NCBI RefSeq assembly: GCF_000300515.1
Contig: NZ_AMSI01000018.1
Span: 39,749-103,748 of the forward strand
Length of the DNA: 64,000 bases
Source: Nitratireductor indicus C115
GTDB lineage: Bacteria > Pseudomonadota > Alphaproteobacteria > Rhizobiales > Rhizobiaceae
Direction: 5' to 3'
In this document: one piece after another, positions 1-8,606 of the stretch
Position numbering within the stretch: position 1 is the first letter of the stretch
Layout: every line of letters starts with the position of its first letter
Translations under genes and position numbers: made by a program
Notes under the pieces: generated by a model
What the model was told of the DNA's origin: nothing
Seen by the model: the letters and a program-made list of their open reading frames with translations, nothing else
Database searches by the model: none

Positions 1-859
1 TGCCGAAGAGCAGATGCGCATGGGAACGCCAGCGGTTGAGAGGCGGCCGCGCCGGATCGTCTTTGGGAAAATACTCATGCGGCATGTCCACGGGAACACC
101 CGTCGAGACGTCCCGGTCGTATTCTTCCTTCAACGAGGTGGAATCATATTCAATGTGATTGAACATGTAGAGCCGGTTGCCCACCTGCTCTGTCAGCAGA
201 CACAGGCCCACATCGTCGGATTCCATCAGCACTTCGAGACCGCTATCCGCCGGAACGTCTGCGGCGCGAACTTCAGTCCAGCGCGAGACGGGGATGGCGA
301 AATCGTCCGAGAAGCCCGCCAGATAGGGCGAGGCCGGGTTGTTGTTGCGGTGGCGATAGACGCCGAATGCCTTTTTTTCCAGGGTGTGCTTGGGAATGCG
401 GTGGAAATGCCAGGCGGCTGCCATCGCTCCCCAACAGATGAAGTTGGAGGAATGGACGTTGGTGGCCGTCCAGTCGAAAATCTGCTCAAGCTCTTCCCAG
501 TAGGTCACTTCCTCATAGGGAAGGAGCTCCACGGGAGCACCTGTAATGATGAAGCCGTCGAACTTGCGCGCCCGAACCTCTTCCCATGTCTGGTAGAAGG
601 CGATCAGGTGTTCTTCGGAGGTGTTCTTGGGCTTGTGGTTGCCGATGCGCACCAATGTCAGCTCGACCTGCAACGGGGTCGCGCCGAGCAGGCGGGCAAA
701 CTGCGTTTCGGTCCGGATCTTGTTCGGCATGAGGTTCAAGAGCCCGATCTGCAGCGGGCGAACATCCTGGCGCAGCGCCGTTCGTTCATCCATTACGGAA
801 ACGCCCTCGCGCACGAGCACGTCGTGGGCGGGAAGCTGATCGGGAATCTTGATGGGCAT
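1..859 (-). CDS. metA: Homoserine O-acetyltransferase (MetA/HTS family), C-terminus cut by window edge
   Basis: Acylates homoserine in the first committed step of methionine synthesis in the cytoplasm. The reading frame is open from the ATG at 859 to base 1, about 286 codons, so roughly the last 20 residues lie outside the window. The nucleophile Cys142 sits in FICWGAMA and the His-x-Glu motif in FNHIEYD. Residue 111 is Glu in TGAPVEL. Published work on this family links Glu at 111 to acetyl-CoA and Gly (E. coli) to succinyl-CoA, so acetyl transfer is the inferred reaction despite the usual succinyltransferase label. It is preceded by a SAM-II riboswitch and terminator, with a GGAGCTT ribosome-binding site just after the terminator. 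Confidence 0.96.
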   Translation of the reverse strand, partial: MPIKIPDQLPAHDVLVREGVSVMDERTALRQDVRPLQIGLLNLMPNKIRTETQFARLLGATPLQVELTLVRIGNHKPKNTSEEHLIAFYQTWEEVRARKFDGFIITGAPVELLPYEEVTYWEELEQIFDWTATNVHSSNFICWGAMAAAWHFHRIPKHTLEKKAFGVYRHRNNNPASPYLAGFSDDFAIPVSRWTEVRAADVPADSGLEVLMESDDVGLCLLTEQVGNRLYMFNHIEYDSTSLKEEYDRDVSTGVPVDMPHEYFPKDDPARPPLNRWRSHAHLLFG

Positions 860-870
860 AGCATAAGCTC

Positions 871-906
871 CAAACAAAAAGACCGGCGGCGAAATCGCGA
901 CCGGTC
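871..906 (-). terminator. Intrinsic terminator in the metA leader
   Basis: On the minus strand GACCGG (906-901) pairs with CCGGTC (886-881), with further internal pairing, followed by TTTTTG. It lies between the SAM-II aptamer and the metA ribosome-binding site, which suggests SAM-dependent attenuation. Sequence between aptamer and stem also contains AAAAGACCG, so an alternative pairing is possible but was not folded. Confidence 0.75.
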
Positions 907-930
907 TCCGCAAACTTTTGCTTCGCTCGG

Positions 931-985
931 TCTTTTAGCGAATTGTTTTACGTGGCTGCAAGCCGACCGGCCAAATCACCACGGA
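931..985 (-). ncRNA. SAM-II riboswitch (metA element)
   Basis: Read on the minus strand, CGTGGTGATTTGGCCG is followed by GCTTGCAGCCACGTAAA and then TTCGCTAAA. This is the classical alphaproteobacterial metA/SAM-II pattern: CGTGG pairs with CCACG, and the GCTAAA 3' end supplies the pseudoknot. It sits about 75 nt upstream of the metA start, ahead of a terminator hairpin. S-adenosylmethionine binding is expected to lower metA expression. Confidence 0.93.
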
Positions 986-995
986 TGAGGAGGCG

Positions 996-1024
996 TTTTT
1001 AGAACGGGGTTCCCTTTGCGTCAA
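996..1024 (-). promoter_or_regulatory. Candidate sigma-70 promoter of the metA leader
   Basis: On the minus strand TTGACG (1024-1019) is separated by 17 bp from TAAAAA (1001-996). Transcription would start just before the SAM-II aptamer, which is the expected geometry. Confidence 0.6.
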
Positions 1025-1090
1025 TCGCTCCGTGGCATTCTTTGGGCTGAGATCGTACTCATCCTGCGTGGGTGGAAGATCAAGCCAGTG

Positions 1091-1150
1091 CTTTGCTTTG
1101 CCGCATCTATGCGGACACCAGATGTTTCCATCTGACGGTAAAATGCTCTA
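1091..1150 (-). repeat. Intergenic hairpin repeat, copy A (diverged)
   Basis: Read on the minus strand it runs TAGAGCATTTT, then an imperfect CAGATG/CATCTG hairpin, then a CCGCATAGATGCGG palindrome and an AAAGCAAAG tail. It matches the order and much of the sequence of the copies at 20735-20836 and 61591-61693. It lies in the gap between metA and hisC and is not attached to a stop codon. Confidence 0.6.
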
Positions 1151-1237
1151 AAGCAGGTGGCGGCTGACGCTTGACTTTGTTCCCCCAGCCGGATTTGGAA
1201 ATCTCATTCAACGCTTTCCCCAACACAGGACCAATCG

Positions 1238-2338
1238 ATGAGCACGCCCGTCCGTCCCGAACCGAAGCCCGGTGTCATGGATATTGCCGCTTATGTGCCC
1301 GGCCGCGAAAGCGCGCCCGGTGTGGCAAAGGTGTGGAAACTGTCCTCCAACGAGTCTCCGCTCGGCCCTTCGCCGAAGGCTCTGGAAGCCGTTTCCAAGG
1401 CAATGGACCATCTGGCGCTCTATCCGGACGGTTCGGCGACGAAGTTGCGTGACGCCATCGCGGAAGCCCATGGGCTGAACCCGGCAAACATCCTGTGCTC
1501 CAACGGTTCGGACGAGCTGCTTGGCCTTCTGGCGCAGACCTATCTGAAGCCTGGTGACGAGGGCATCTTCACCGAGCATGGTTTTCTCGTCTATCGCATC
1601 CAGATTCTGGCCGCCGGCGCAACGCCGGTGGTGGTGAAGGAGACGGATGAGCGCGCCGATGTGGATGCGATCCTGGCGGCTGTGACGCCGAAGACGCGGA
1701 TCGTCTATCTCGCCAACCCCAACAATCCCACCGGCACCTATTTGCCGGTCGATGAGGTGCGCCGTCTGCAAGCGGGCCTGCCCAAGAACGTGATCCTCGT
1801 TCTCGATGCTGCCTATGCGGAATATGTGCGCCGCAACGATTACGAGGCCGGTATCGAACTGGTTTCGGCGAGTGAGAACGTGGTGATGACCCGGACTTTC
1901 TCCAAGATTCACGGGCTTGCTGCCATGCGCATCGGCTGGATCTATGCGCCGCTGCACATCATCGATGCGATCAACCGGGTGCGTGGGCCGTTCAATGTCA
2001 ACGCTCTTGCCATCGAGGCGGGCGCTGCGGCCATCCGCGACAAGGCGCATGTGCAGAGCGCTGTCGATCATAACGAGAAATGGCTCTCCTGGCTCACGCA
2101 CGAGCTTTCCCGGCTCGGTTTGCGGGTTACGCCGAGTGTCGGCAATTTCCTGCTGATCCATTTCCCGGACAATGGCGGCAAGTCGGCGGAAGAGGCGGAT
2201 GCCTTCCTCAGCGCGCGTGGTTATGTGCTGCGGCGGGTGACGTCCTATGGTTTCCCCAATGCGCTGCGCCTGAGCGTGGGCGAGGAAGAAGCCAATCGCG
2301 GCCTGATTGCCGCTCTGACAGAGTTTCTGGAAAGTTGA
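1238..2338 (+). CDS. hisC: Histidinol-phosphate / aromatic aminotransferase (HisC family)
   Basis: A fold-type I PLP aminotransferase of 366 aa, the usual HisC length. The N-terminal [14 protein letters not shown] segment, NPNNPTG (150-156), Asp180 and Tyr183 of the cofactor pocket, and the Schiff-base lysine in [15 protein letters not shown] (Lys213) are all visible. HisC enzymes use histidinol phosphate and often also aromatic 2-oxo acids. The gene stops 3 bp before a prephenate/arogenate dehydrogenase gene, so a role in tyrosine and phenylalanine synthesis is at least as likely as one in histidine synthesis. The start is the ATG that gives the [13 protein letters not shown]-terminus. Confidence 0.93.
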   Translation: MSTPVRPEPKPGVMDIAAYVPGRESAPGVAKVWKLSSNESPLGPSPKALEAVSKAMDHLALYPDGSATKLRDAIAEAHGLNPANILCSNGSDELLGLLAQTYLKPGDEGIFTEHGFLVYRIQILAAGATPVVVKETDERADVDAILAAVTPKTRIVYLANPNNPTGTYLPVDEVRRLQAGLPKNVILVLDAAYAEYVRRNDYEAGIELVSASENVVMTRTFSKIHGLAAMRIGWIYAPLHIIDAINRVRGPFNVNALAIEAGAAAIRDKAHVQSAVDHNEKWLSWLTHELSRLGLRVTPSVGNFLLIHFPDNGGKSAEEADAFLSARGYVLRRVTSYGFPNALRLSVGEEEANRGLIAALTEFLES

Positions 2339-2341
2339 ACC

Positions 2342-3277
2342 GTGCCTGAACCGCTTTTTGAGAAAGTCGCGCTGATCGGCATCGGCCTGATCGGATCTTC
2401 CCTCGCACGCGTCGTGCGCCGGGAGAAGCTGGCGGGCGAAGTTGTTGTCTCCTCGCGCAGCGCGTCAACGCTGGAGCGGGCGCGGCAGCTCGATCTCGGC
2501 GACCGCTATTTGCTCGATGCCGCCGAGGCCGTGCGGGACGCCGATCTGGTGCTTGTTTCGGTTCCCGTGGGTGCCTCAGGCGCCGTGGCTGCGGCGATTG
2601 CTCCGTCGCTGAAGAAGGGCGCCATCGTTACCGATGTGGGTTCCACCAAAGGGTCGGTGATTGCGCAAATGCAGCCGCTTCTTCCCGAACATGTGCACTT
2701 CATTCCGGGGCATCCCATCGCGGGCACAGAGGATTCAGGCCCCGATGCCGGTTTTGCGGAACTGTTCGAAGGGCGTTGGTGCATTCTGACACCGCTTGCG
2801 AATACGGATCCCGCCGCGCTCGAAAGCCTCACCGCTTTCTGGACGCGCTGTGGGGCGATGGTCGATACGATGGATCCCGATCACCATGACAAGGTGCTCG
2901 CTATCGTTTCGCATCTGCCGCATATCATCGCCTACAATATCGTGGGTACGGCCGACGATCTGGAAACGGTAACGAAATCCGAGGTCATCAAATATTCGGC
3001 CTCGGGCTTCCGCGATTTCACGCGTCTTGCGGCCTCCGATCCGACCATGTGGCGGGATGTCTGTCTCAACAACAGCGAGGCCATTCTGGAAATGCTCGCG
3101 CGCTTCTCGGAAGATCTGGCCGCGTTGCAACGGGCGATCCGCTGGCGGGACGGTGACAAGCTGTTCGACCTTTTCACCCGCACGCGGGCGATCCGGCGGT
3201 CGATCATCGAGGCTGGGCAGGATATCGACGTTCCGGATTTCGGACGGCATGCACGGCCGGCTTCTCCGAAGCCGTAA
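2342..3277 (+). CDS. tyrC: Prephenate/arogenate dehydrogenase
   Basis: NAD(P)-dependent oxidative decarboxylation in tyrosine synthesis. The protein has 311 aa, an N-terminal Rossmann motif GIGLIGSS (13-20), DVGSTKG near 98-104 and the catalytic-region GHPIAGTE with His124. There is no fused chorismate mutase or ACT domain. The GTG start lies 3 bp after the hisC stop (TGA-acc-GTG), so the two genes are almost certainly co-transcribed and translationally coupled. Whether prephenate or arogenate is preferred cannot be read from sequence. Confidence 0.92.
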   Translation: MPEPLFEKVALIGIGLIGSSLARVVRREKLAGEVVVSSRSASTLERARQLDLGDRYLLDAAEAVRDADLVLVSVPVGASGAVAAAIAPSLKKGAIVTDVGSTKGSVIAQMQPLLPEHVHFIPGHPIAGTEDSGPDAGFAELFEGRWCILTPLANTDPAALESLTAFWTRCGAMVDTMDPDHHDKVLAIVSHLPHIIAYNIVGTADDLETVTKSEVIKYSASGFRDFTRLAASDPTMWRDVCLNNSEAILEMLARFSEDLAALQRAIRWRDGDKLFDLFTRTRAIRRSIIEAGQDIDVPDFGRHARPASPKP

Positions 3278-3348
3278 CCGGTCACGTCCGTACGGTTGTT
3301 TCGCGAATCTTACCGGGACCGGGCGGCCTCGCCTGCTCCCGGTAAACA

Positions 3349-4347
3349 TTACTGCACGGGCGGTATCCGGGCGATAGGCAGGAAGCCAATGAAGACGCGG
3401 CCCTGGCGAATGTTCACCGGCAGGGTCGGAGCCTTGCCAAGACCGGAAAGGCCCGCAATCACGCCTTCAATCTGGTCGCGCTGTTCGGGGAGGGCATCTG
3501 CGATCAGGCGTGCCACGGTTTGCGGCTCGGTCACCGTCACGCTGAGTTCGGCGTTGATCAGCCCGTCCGGATCGATCTCGACCGGCCCCTGCAGAGTGAT
3601 GGATGCATTCTCATCACTGGTTTTCAGAACAAGATTTCCGACGCGCCCTGAGCGTCCGCGCAAGCTTGGATTGCGCTGCTCGATCAGTTCGACGCCATCG
3701 GTCACGGTTATGAGCATTTCGCCATCCAGCGGTGGCACTGCGGCATCGCCCGCAATCGCGGGATCAAGAGCCAGACGTTTCACGATGAGGGCGACATCCA
3801 CATCGGCACCATTGCGCCGTGTGTGGGCCTGAAAAACTTCCGCGGTGGCCACTCCGCCGTTTTCGGGTTCCTCAAGGGTCAGGACCAGTTTACGCGTCTC
3901 GCTCGACAGGCGTTGCGGCAGGTCTGTGGTTGTGAGGCGGGCGCTCATGCGCATCTCTTCCCAATTGGCCTCAAGCGGCGGCAGGAACGGAATGGAGATG
4001 CGGGCGGGACCGTCGAGTTCGCCGACAGTTCGCAGCGGCTCATAAACCTGCGCGGCGGACCGGAAAGCGCCGGCGCTTAACGAAATGCCGTTCTCGCCAT
4101 CTTCATAGAAGACGCTGCGGCAGAACAGGCCAATGCGGAATGGATATCCGCGTGCATTTGGTTCCTCGCAGCTTGCACGCCGCTGGTGCAGGTTCAGTTT
4201 GTCCATCAGGGCGACGGTGCGCGTTTCCAGAAGATTGGCGGCATAGAACCAGCCGCCGGTATAGGCGAGGATGGCAAGGACAATCAGAACGCTCAACAGG
4301 AGGAAGCGACGGCTGTAGCTGCGTTTGGCGCGTTTTCTCGATGGCAT
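3349..4347 (-). CDS. DUF2125 family membrane-anchored protein
   Basis: A 332-aa protein with a basic N-terminus and one transmembrane or uncleaved signal segment at about residues 14-37. A long beta-rich region follows, rich in short hydrophobic strands, with GYPFRIGLFC near residues 67-76. This matches the DUF2125 family of Hyphomicrobiales, whose function is unknown; the architecture suggests a periplasmic domain anchored in the inner membrane. It converges with tyrC and is transcribed alone. No catalytic motif is apparent. Confidence 0.78.
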   Translation of the reverse strand: MPSRKRAKRSYSRRFLLLSVLIVLAILAYTGGWFYAANLLETRTVALMDKLNLHQRRASCEEPNARGYPFRIGLFCRSVFYEDGENGISLSAGAFRSAAQVYEPLRTVGELDGPARISIPFLPPLEANWEEMRMSARLTTTDLPQRLSSETRKLVLTLEEPENGGVATAEVFQAHTRRNGADVDVALIVKRLALDPAIAGDAAVPPLDGEMLITVTDGVELIEQRNPSLRGRSGRVGNLVLKTSDENASITLQGPVEIDPDGLINAELSVTVTEPQTVARLIADALPEQRDQIEGVIAGLSGLGKAPTLPVNIRQGRVFIGFLPIARIPPVQ

Positions 4348-4583
4348 CCGGTTCTCCGTTCAGGCGCGGGCGGGGCCGCGCCGTTTCATCCCCGGATTTT
4401 CGCGCGCCTTGGCCAGGCAAGGTGTTTCCTCAAGGCGGCCAAATGCGCTAACCGGGACAGGCTTATAGGGCGTTTCCAGTTAAACGCTTCTCTGGAAAGG
4501 CTCTGTCTCTTCGTTTCTTCCCGCATTCCTGCGGCCCTGGCTCGTTCCAGCGGACCGCAGATGCCCAGATACAGGCAGGCGAT

Positions 4584-5102
4584 ATGGACGATTTTTGGGT
4601 CTTTGGCTATGGATCGCTGATGTGGCGACCCGGTTTTGCCCATGTCGAAACGCGCAAAGCGCGGTTGCATGGCTATCGTCGATCCCTGTGCGTCTACTCC
4701 CATGTTCATCGCGGTACGCCGGACCGACCGGGGCTCGTTCTCGGACTCGACCGGGGCGGTTCCTGCGTCGGTCTTGCCTTTCGCGTTCCCGGAGAGCTGG
4801 AGGGAGAGGTGGTCGCCTATCTGCGCGAGCGCGAACTGGTGACCCATGTCTATCTCGAGCGGCAGGTGACTGTTCGGTTGGAAGCAGGTCCGGATGTGCG
4901 GGCCTTGACCTATGTGGTCGACAGGGCGCATGGGCAATATGCGGGCGGGATCGATGTCGAGCACGCGGTGCGTCAGGTCAGCGGCTCCGTCGGTCAGTCG
5001 GGCCGTAATGAGGAATATGTTCTGAACACCGTGGAACATCTCCAGGCGCTCGGTATTCGCGATCACTGGCTTGAAAGTGTCGCCCGCCGCATCAAATCCT
5101 GA
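4584..5102 (+). CDS. Gamma-glutamylcyclotransferase (ChaC-like)
   Basis: A 172-aa protein starting MDDFWVFGYGSLMW, the YGSL substrate-binding loop typical of the GGCT/ChaC fold. YLRERE (about residues 77-82) contains the acidic residues expected at the catalytic site. ChaC enzymes release 5-oxoproline from glutathione or gamma-glutamyl peptides in the cytoplasm. The C-terminal NEEYVLNTVEHLQALGI segment is also typical. It converges with the acyltransferase gene, 4 bp away. Family assignment is secure; substrate is inferred. Confidence 0.88.
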   Translation: MDDFWVFGYGSLMWRPGFAHVETRKARLHGYRRSLCVYSHVHRGTPDRPGLVLGLDRGGSCVGLAFRVPGELEGEVVAYLRERELVTHVYLERQVTVRLEAGPDVRALTYVVDRAHGQYAGGIDVEHAVRQVSGSVGQSGRNEEYVLNTVEHLQALGIRDHWLESVARRIKS

Positions 5103-5106
5103 TGGA

Positions 5107-5895
5107 TCAGGCGTTCAGAACGCCCAGTTCGCGCAGTCTTTTGCGGGCGGTCTCGGGAAGGGGCGGCGGGTTCTCGGTGGTTGCGGCTTCCACAAGCATT
5201 GCATCGCAGGCGGCCTCGGTTTCACGCAGGAGCCGCTCCTGAAACACGGCGCGCGGCAGGCCAGGCTCGATGGGCGGCAGGAACTGGGCGCGAATGATGC
5301 CCGGATGACGCAGGAACTTGCGGCGGGGCCAGAAGAGGCCGGCTGCATGGGCCACCGGCACCACGGGAACCTGCAACTGGTCGTACAGCTCGACGATGCC
5401 GTATTTATAGGCGGGCTCGGCGCCCGGCGGCCGGCGGGTGCCCTCGGGATAGATGATCAGCTGGCGATTTTCCCTCATCAGATCGCGGGCCTTGCGCACG
5501 GCCTGCTTAAGCGCCTTGGCACGGCTGCCGCGATTGATGGGGATCATGCGCATCTTGGCCACATACCAGCCGAAGAAGGGAATCCACATGAGTTCGCGCT
5601 TGAGGATGTAAAGCGCGTCCGGAATGTGGGGGAGGAAGGCGATGGTGTCCCAGAAGGACTGATGTTTCGGCGCGATTATGCACGGCCCGTCGGGCAGGTT
5701 TTCCAGCCCGCTGATCTGGCTTTTCCCACCGGTGACAAGGCGCTGAAGCCAGAGGCTGGAGGCCGCCCAGAATTTCGGGACAAACCAGGCCTTGCGGCGT
5801 GGCAGCAAAAAAAAGATCGGCGTCCAGAAGAGCATCTGAAGGATGAGGTTCAGATAAAAGAGGACGTTGAAGATGGCGGAGCGGATGATGAGCAT
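5107..5895 (-). CDS. plsC: 1-acyl-sn-glycerol-3-phosphate acyltransferase (PlsC family)
   Basis: Acylates lysophosphatidic acid to phosphatidic acid at the inner membrane. The 262-aa protein has a hydrophobic N-terminus (about residues 7-32), the HX4D motif HQSFWD (78-83), a RGSRAKA substrate block near 122-128 and EGTRRPPG (151-158). These are the four signature regions of the family in order. It is monocistronic by spacing and shares direction with ydcF upstream. Confidence 0.9.
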   Translation of the reverse strand: MLIIRSAIFNVLFYLNLILQMLFWTPIFFLLPRRKAWFVPKFWAASSLWLQRLVTGGKSQISGLENLPDGPCIIAPKHQSFWDTIAFLPHIPDALYILKRELMWIPFFGWYVAKMRMIPINRGSRAKALKQAVRKARDLMRENRQLIIYPEGTRRPPGAEPAYKYGIVELYDQLQVPVVPVAHAAGLFWPRRKFLRHPGIIRAQFLPPIEPGLPRAVFQERLLRETEAACDAMLVEAATTENPPPLPETARKRLRELGVLNA

Positions 5896-5972
5896 GTGAG
5901 CGGCCCGTTTCAGTCAGCCGAGGCTCTTACAGCATGCTCGGGGCGAACACAAAGCGGCAGGTGCAGCCATCT

Positions 5973-6674
5973 TCATCCGCCATGGCTCGCGGCTTCGGCG
6001 GAACGGGTATTTTTGACGCGCAGGATTTCTATGGGGAGGAAGTCGCGCAGAAGAGCGCCGAGGAATTTGGTGTATTCGGTCAATAAGACGCGCAATGCAT
6101 CGGGCTTTGCCAGCCAGGCGCCGTTGTCGAGCGGAGTGTTGACCACTGGATAGGGCTGGAGCCTCGCTTCAGGCAGAAGCCGTTTCATTTCCAGAAGGCT
6201 GCGCGGCATATGATAGTTGTTGGTCACGAGAATGATGCTGTCATAGGCATTTGCCTTGACCCATTTGGCGCTTTCCTCGGCATTGCCGATCGTATCGAGC
6301 GCGGCATGGTCGATATCGACACAGCAATCGAAGAGTTTTGCATCGCCGCCGGTCGCGGCGCGCAGGTCATCGGCCCTTGCAATAGGATTGACGCCGCTGA
6401 TCAGCAGGCGCTTGCCTTTGCCGGCTTTGAGGAGGGCGACGGCAGCGTCGATGCGCGATTGCCCGCCGGTCAGCACGATGATGCCGTCAGCCTGCTGCGG
6501 ATTGCCGGAGGCCGCGAGATGACCCACATGGTCGGCAAAGAACCAGAAGCCCGATGCGAAGAGGACCAGTGCAATCAGGGGCACCCAGAGCGTAATGCGC
6601 AAGGCGCGAGGCAGGCGCTTGGATCCGCGCTTGTCAGCTCCCGTTTTGCGGCCATTTCGCTGTTCCTGCATCAT
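5973..6674 (-). CDS. YdcF family (DUF218) membrane protein
   Basis: A 233-aa protein with a basic N-terminus, one transmembrane helix (about 26-48) and a DUF218 domain that begins with ADGIIVLTGGQSRIDAA. Conserved LISGVNP and TNNYHMPRS segments follow. Homologues such as E. coli SanA/YdcF are implicated in envelope functions, but the reaction is unknown. It lies 79 bp downstream of ftsX in the same direction and may belong to the ftsEX transcription unit. In rhizobia ftsEX, ydcF and plsC are often neighbours. Confidence 0.85.
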   Translation of the reverse strand: MMQEQRNGRKTGADKRGSKRLPRALRITLWVPLIALVLFASGFWFFADHVGHLAASGNPQQADGIIVLTGGQSRIDAAVALLKAGKGKRLLISGVNPIARADDLRAATGGDAKLFDCCVDIDHAALDTIGNAEESAKWVKANAYDSIILVTNNYHMPRSLLEMKRLLPEARLQPYPVVNTPLDNGAWLAKPDALRVLLTEYTKFLGALLRDFLPIEILRVKNTRSAEAASHGG

Positions 6675-6753
6675 GGCGGATGGTTAACCTCAAATTGAGG
6701 CATTGGATAGTCTGCAAGCTGTCTTCCTGGAGGAAAGCGTTGGTGCAGGCGGT

Positions 6754-7755
6754 CTACATGCCGTCGGGATGTGTTGTGTCGACATTCTTCAGATAGGACA
6801 GAACAGTTACATGCGAGGTGATCGCGGTCAGGGCGGCGATGAGGGCCACGACAATCGCCACGCCCAGATAGCCGGACATCCCGATGGAAAAATTGCCGAA
6901 TAAGGCCGTTGCCTGGTCGGCTTGGGGAGTGGCCATGTTGCGCGAAGACCACCAATAGAAGGCGATGAACACGACGATGGCGCCGAAACCGCCTGCGGCG
7001 GCGCCTTTCATGCCGGCAAACAGGAAATGCCTGCGGAACTGGGATGCGATGAAGGAAGCCTCTGCGCCGACGAAGTGAAGCACCTCGATGATGTGCCCAT
7101 TGCCGGCCATGGCGCCGCGTGTGGCGAATATGACGGTGAGGGCCGTGGCTGAGAGCATCAATATCAGGGCCGTCATGCCAATGGTGACGGTTGTGCGGGC
7201 CATGGCGACGAGACGGTCTACCCAGGTGCGATGGTCATCAAGGGTGGCGTTGGGGATGGCCTGTTGCAGTTCCGCCCGCATCGCGGCGAAATCCGGCCGT
7301 GCGGCTGGGTCGAGCGTGACGATGACGAGGCGCGGAACGGGCAGGGCCTCGATATCGAGGCCGGTGCCGAGCCATGGCTCGAGCAGGCGCGCGGTGGCTG
7401 CGGCATCGACCACATTCGCGCCGGTGACACCGTTGTAGCTGATGGCAATGTCGCGCGCGGTGATCAGCGCATTCGCCATGTCGAGCTCTTCCTCGGGCTT
7501 GATCTGGATGGTGGCCTCGCGGGCGATCTGGGTCTGCCAGGTGGCAGCCGTATCGCGCACGAGGGTCACAGCGCCAAGCGTCAGGCAGGACAGGAATGTC
7601 ATAATGGCGATGACCAGCACCATGGCTCGTCCAGCGATGTTATCCGACGGAACGATGGGCATCGGTTTCTTGGCGACCGCACCACGTATGCCCGGACCGA
7701 TATGCGCGTTCAGTTTTTCGCCGAGATTTTTCAGGATTCGGCCGGGCTCAGTCAT
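6754..7755 (-). CDS. ftsX: Cell division protein FtsX
   Basis: Integral membrane partner of the ATPase FtsE, acting at the septum to activate peptidoglycan hydrolases. The 333-aa protein has four hydrophobic segments: one at about 43-66, then a periplasmic domain, then three clustered in the C-terminal half, which is the FtsX/MacB topology. The chosen ATG at 7755 (MTEPGRILKNLGEKL) overlaps the ftsE stop by 8 bp, giving translational coupling. A longer open frame upstream of it is ftsE read in the wrong frame. Confidence 0.92.
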   Translation of the reverse strand: MTEPGRILKNLGEKLNAHIGPGIRGAVAKKPMPIVPSDNIAGRAMVLVIAIMTFLSCLTLGAVTLVRDTAATWQTQIAREATIQIKPEEELDMANALITARDIAISYNGVTGANVVDAAATARLLEPWLGTGLDIEALPVPRLVIVTLDPAARPDFAAMRAELQQAIPNATLDDHRTWVDRLVAMARTTVTIGMTALILMLSATALTVIFATRGAMAGNGHIIEVLHFVGAEASFIASQFRRHFLFAGMKGAAAGGFGAIVVFIAFYWWSSRNMATPQADQATALFGNFSIGMSGYLGVAIVVALIAALTAITSHVTVLSYLKNVDTTHPDGM

Positions 7756-8407
7756 AGATTTCCAGCCTTCCACCAGAAAGAACCATGCGCCGCGCGTCGA
7801 CCTGGTCCATGAGGCCGAGATCGTGGGTGGCGATGAGCACGGCTGTGCCGAGCCGGTTGAGCTCGATGAGCAACCGCAGCAAGCGGCGCGCAAGTTGCGG
7901 GTCGACATTGCCGGTGGGCTCGTCAGCAAGCAGGATGCGCGGTTGCTCTATAAGTGCGCGCGCGATGGCGGCGCGCTGTTTTTCACCGCCTGAAAGAATG
8001 GGCGGCAGGACATGCATGCGCTCGCCAAGGCCCACCCATTTCAGGAGCTCTATGACGTCGGCGCGATAGCTTGTTTCCTCGCGTCCGCGCACCCGCAACG
8101 GCAGAGCGACGTTTTCATAGGTCGTCAGATGGTCGAGCAGGCGGAAGTCCTGGAAAACGACGCCGATGTTGCGGCGCATGAGCGGCAATTCCGAACGCGT
8201 TATCTTGGAGCGGTCCTTGCCGAAGATGGTGATGAGGCCACGGGTCGGCTTCAGCGACATGAAGAGCAGCCGCAACAGGGTGGTTTTGCCGGCGCCGGAA
8301 GGGCCACTCAGGAACTGGAAGGAACGCTCGGGCAAATGGAACGATACGTCACGGAGTATTTCCGGACCCATTCCATAACGATGGCCGACATTTTCGAATC
8401 GAATCAC
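7748..8407 (-). CDS. ftsE: Cell division ATP-binding protein FtsE
   Basis: Cytoplasmic ABC ATPase that works with FtsX in division. The 219-aa protein has Walker A GPSGAGKT (35-42), Q-loop VFQDFRL, signature LSGGEKQ (138-144), Walker B ILLADEP (158-164) and the switch histidine in ATHDLGL. Length and motif order match FtsE. It overlaps ftsX and has a TTAA-N7-TTAA CtrA-type site about 100 bp upstream, in the region shared with a divergent gene. Confidence 0.95.
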   Translation of the reverse strand: MIRFENVGHRYGMGPEILRDVSFHLPERSFQFLSGPSGAGKTTLLRLLFMSLKPTRGLITIFGKDRSKITRSELPLMRRNIGVVFQDFRLLDHLTTYENVALPLRVRGREETSYRADVIELLKWVGLGERMHVLPPILSGGEKQRAAIARALIEQPRILLADEPTGNVDPQLARRLLRLLIELNRLGTAVLIATHDLGLMDQVDARRMVLSGGRLEIYD

Positions 8408-8504
8408 GAACTGACCTGTGTTCCTTGAGTGGCTGCCCTCGAGGGGCTGCTTGGGGTGGCCGCTTTGCCTCGACGCACTCCGGCCAGACCATCAGCGCGT
8501 ATGG

Positions 8505-8519
8505 TTAATGGCAAGTTAA
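8505..8519. promoter_or_regulatory. CtrA-type binding site between ftsE and a divergent gene
   Basis: TTAA at 8505-8508 and TTAA at 8516-8519 are separated by exactly 7 bp, the full CtrA box of alphaproteobacteria. A TTAACCAT half-site lies nearby at about 8552. It sits 98 bp from the ftsE start and 88 bp from the divergent start, so it could control either. No protein-binding data can be inferred. Confidence 0.55.
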
Positions 8520-8606
8520 CTTTGGCTTTATGAGCCGGGATTGCGAAGCATTAACCATTTTCGTTTACCCCGGAAAAGCAGAAGGTGAAAGGATGCCCGC
8601 CAGCCG

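Noticed and set aside
14-988. Plus-strand open frame of 324 codons over metA
   Set aside because: It is antisense to metA, whose catalytic motifs and riboswitch are on the minus strand.
1208-2161. Minus-strand 317-codon frame over hisC
   Set aside because: Shadow of the HisC aminotransferase gene; no family resemblance.
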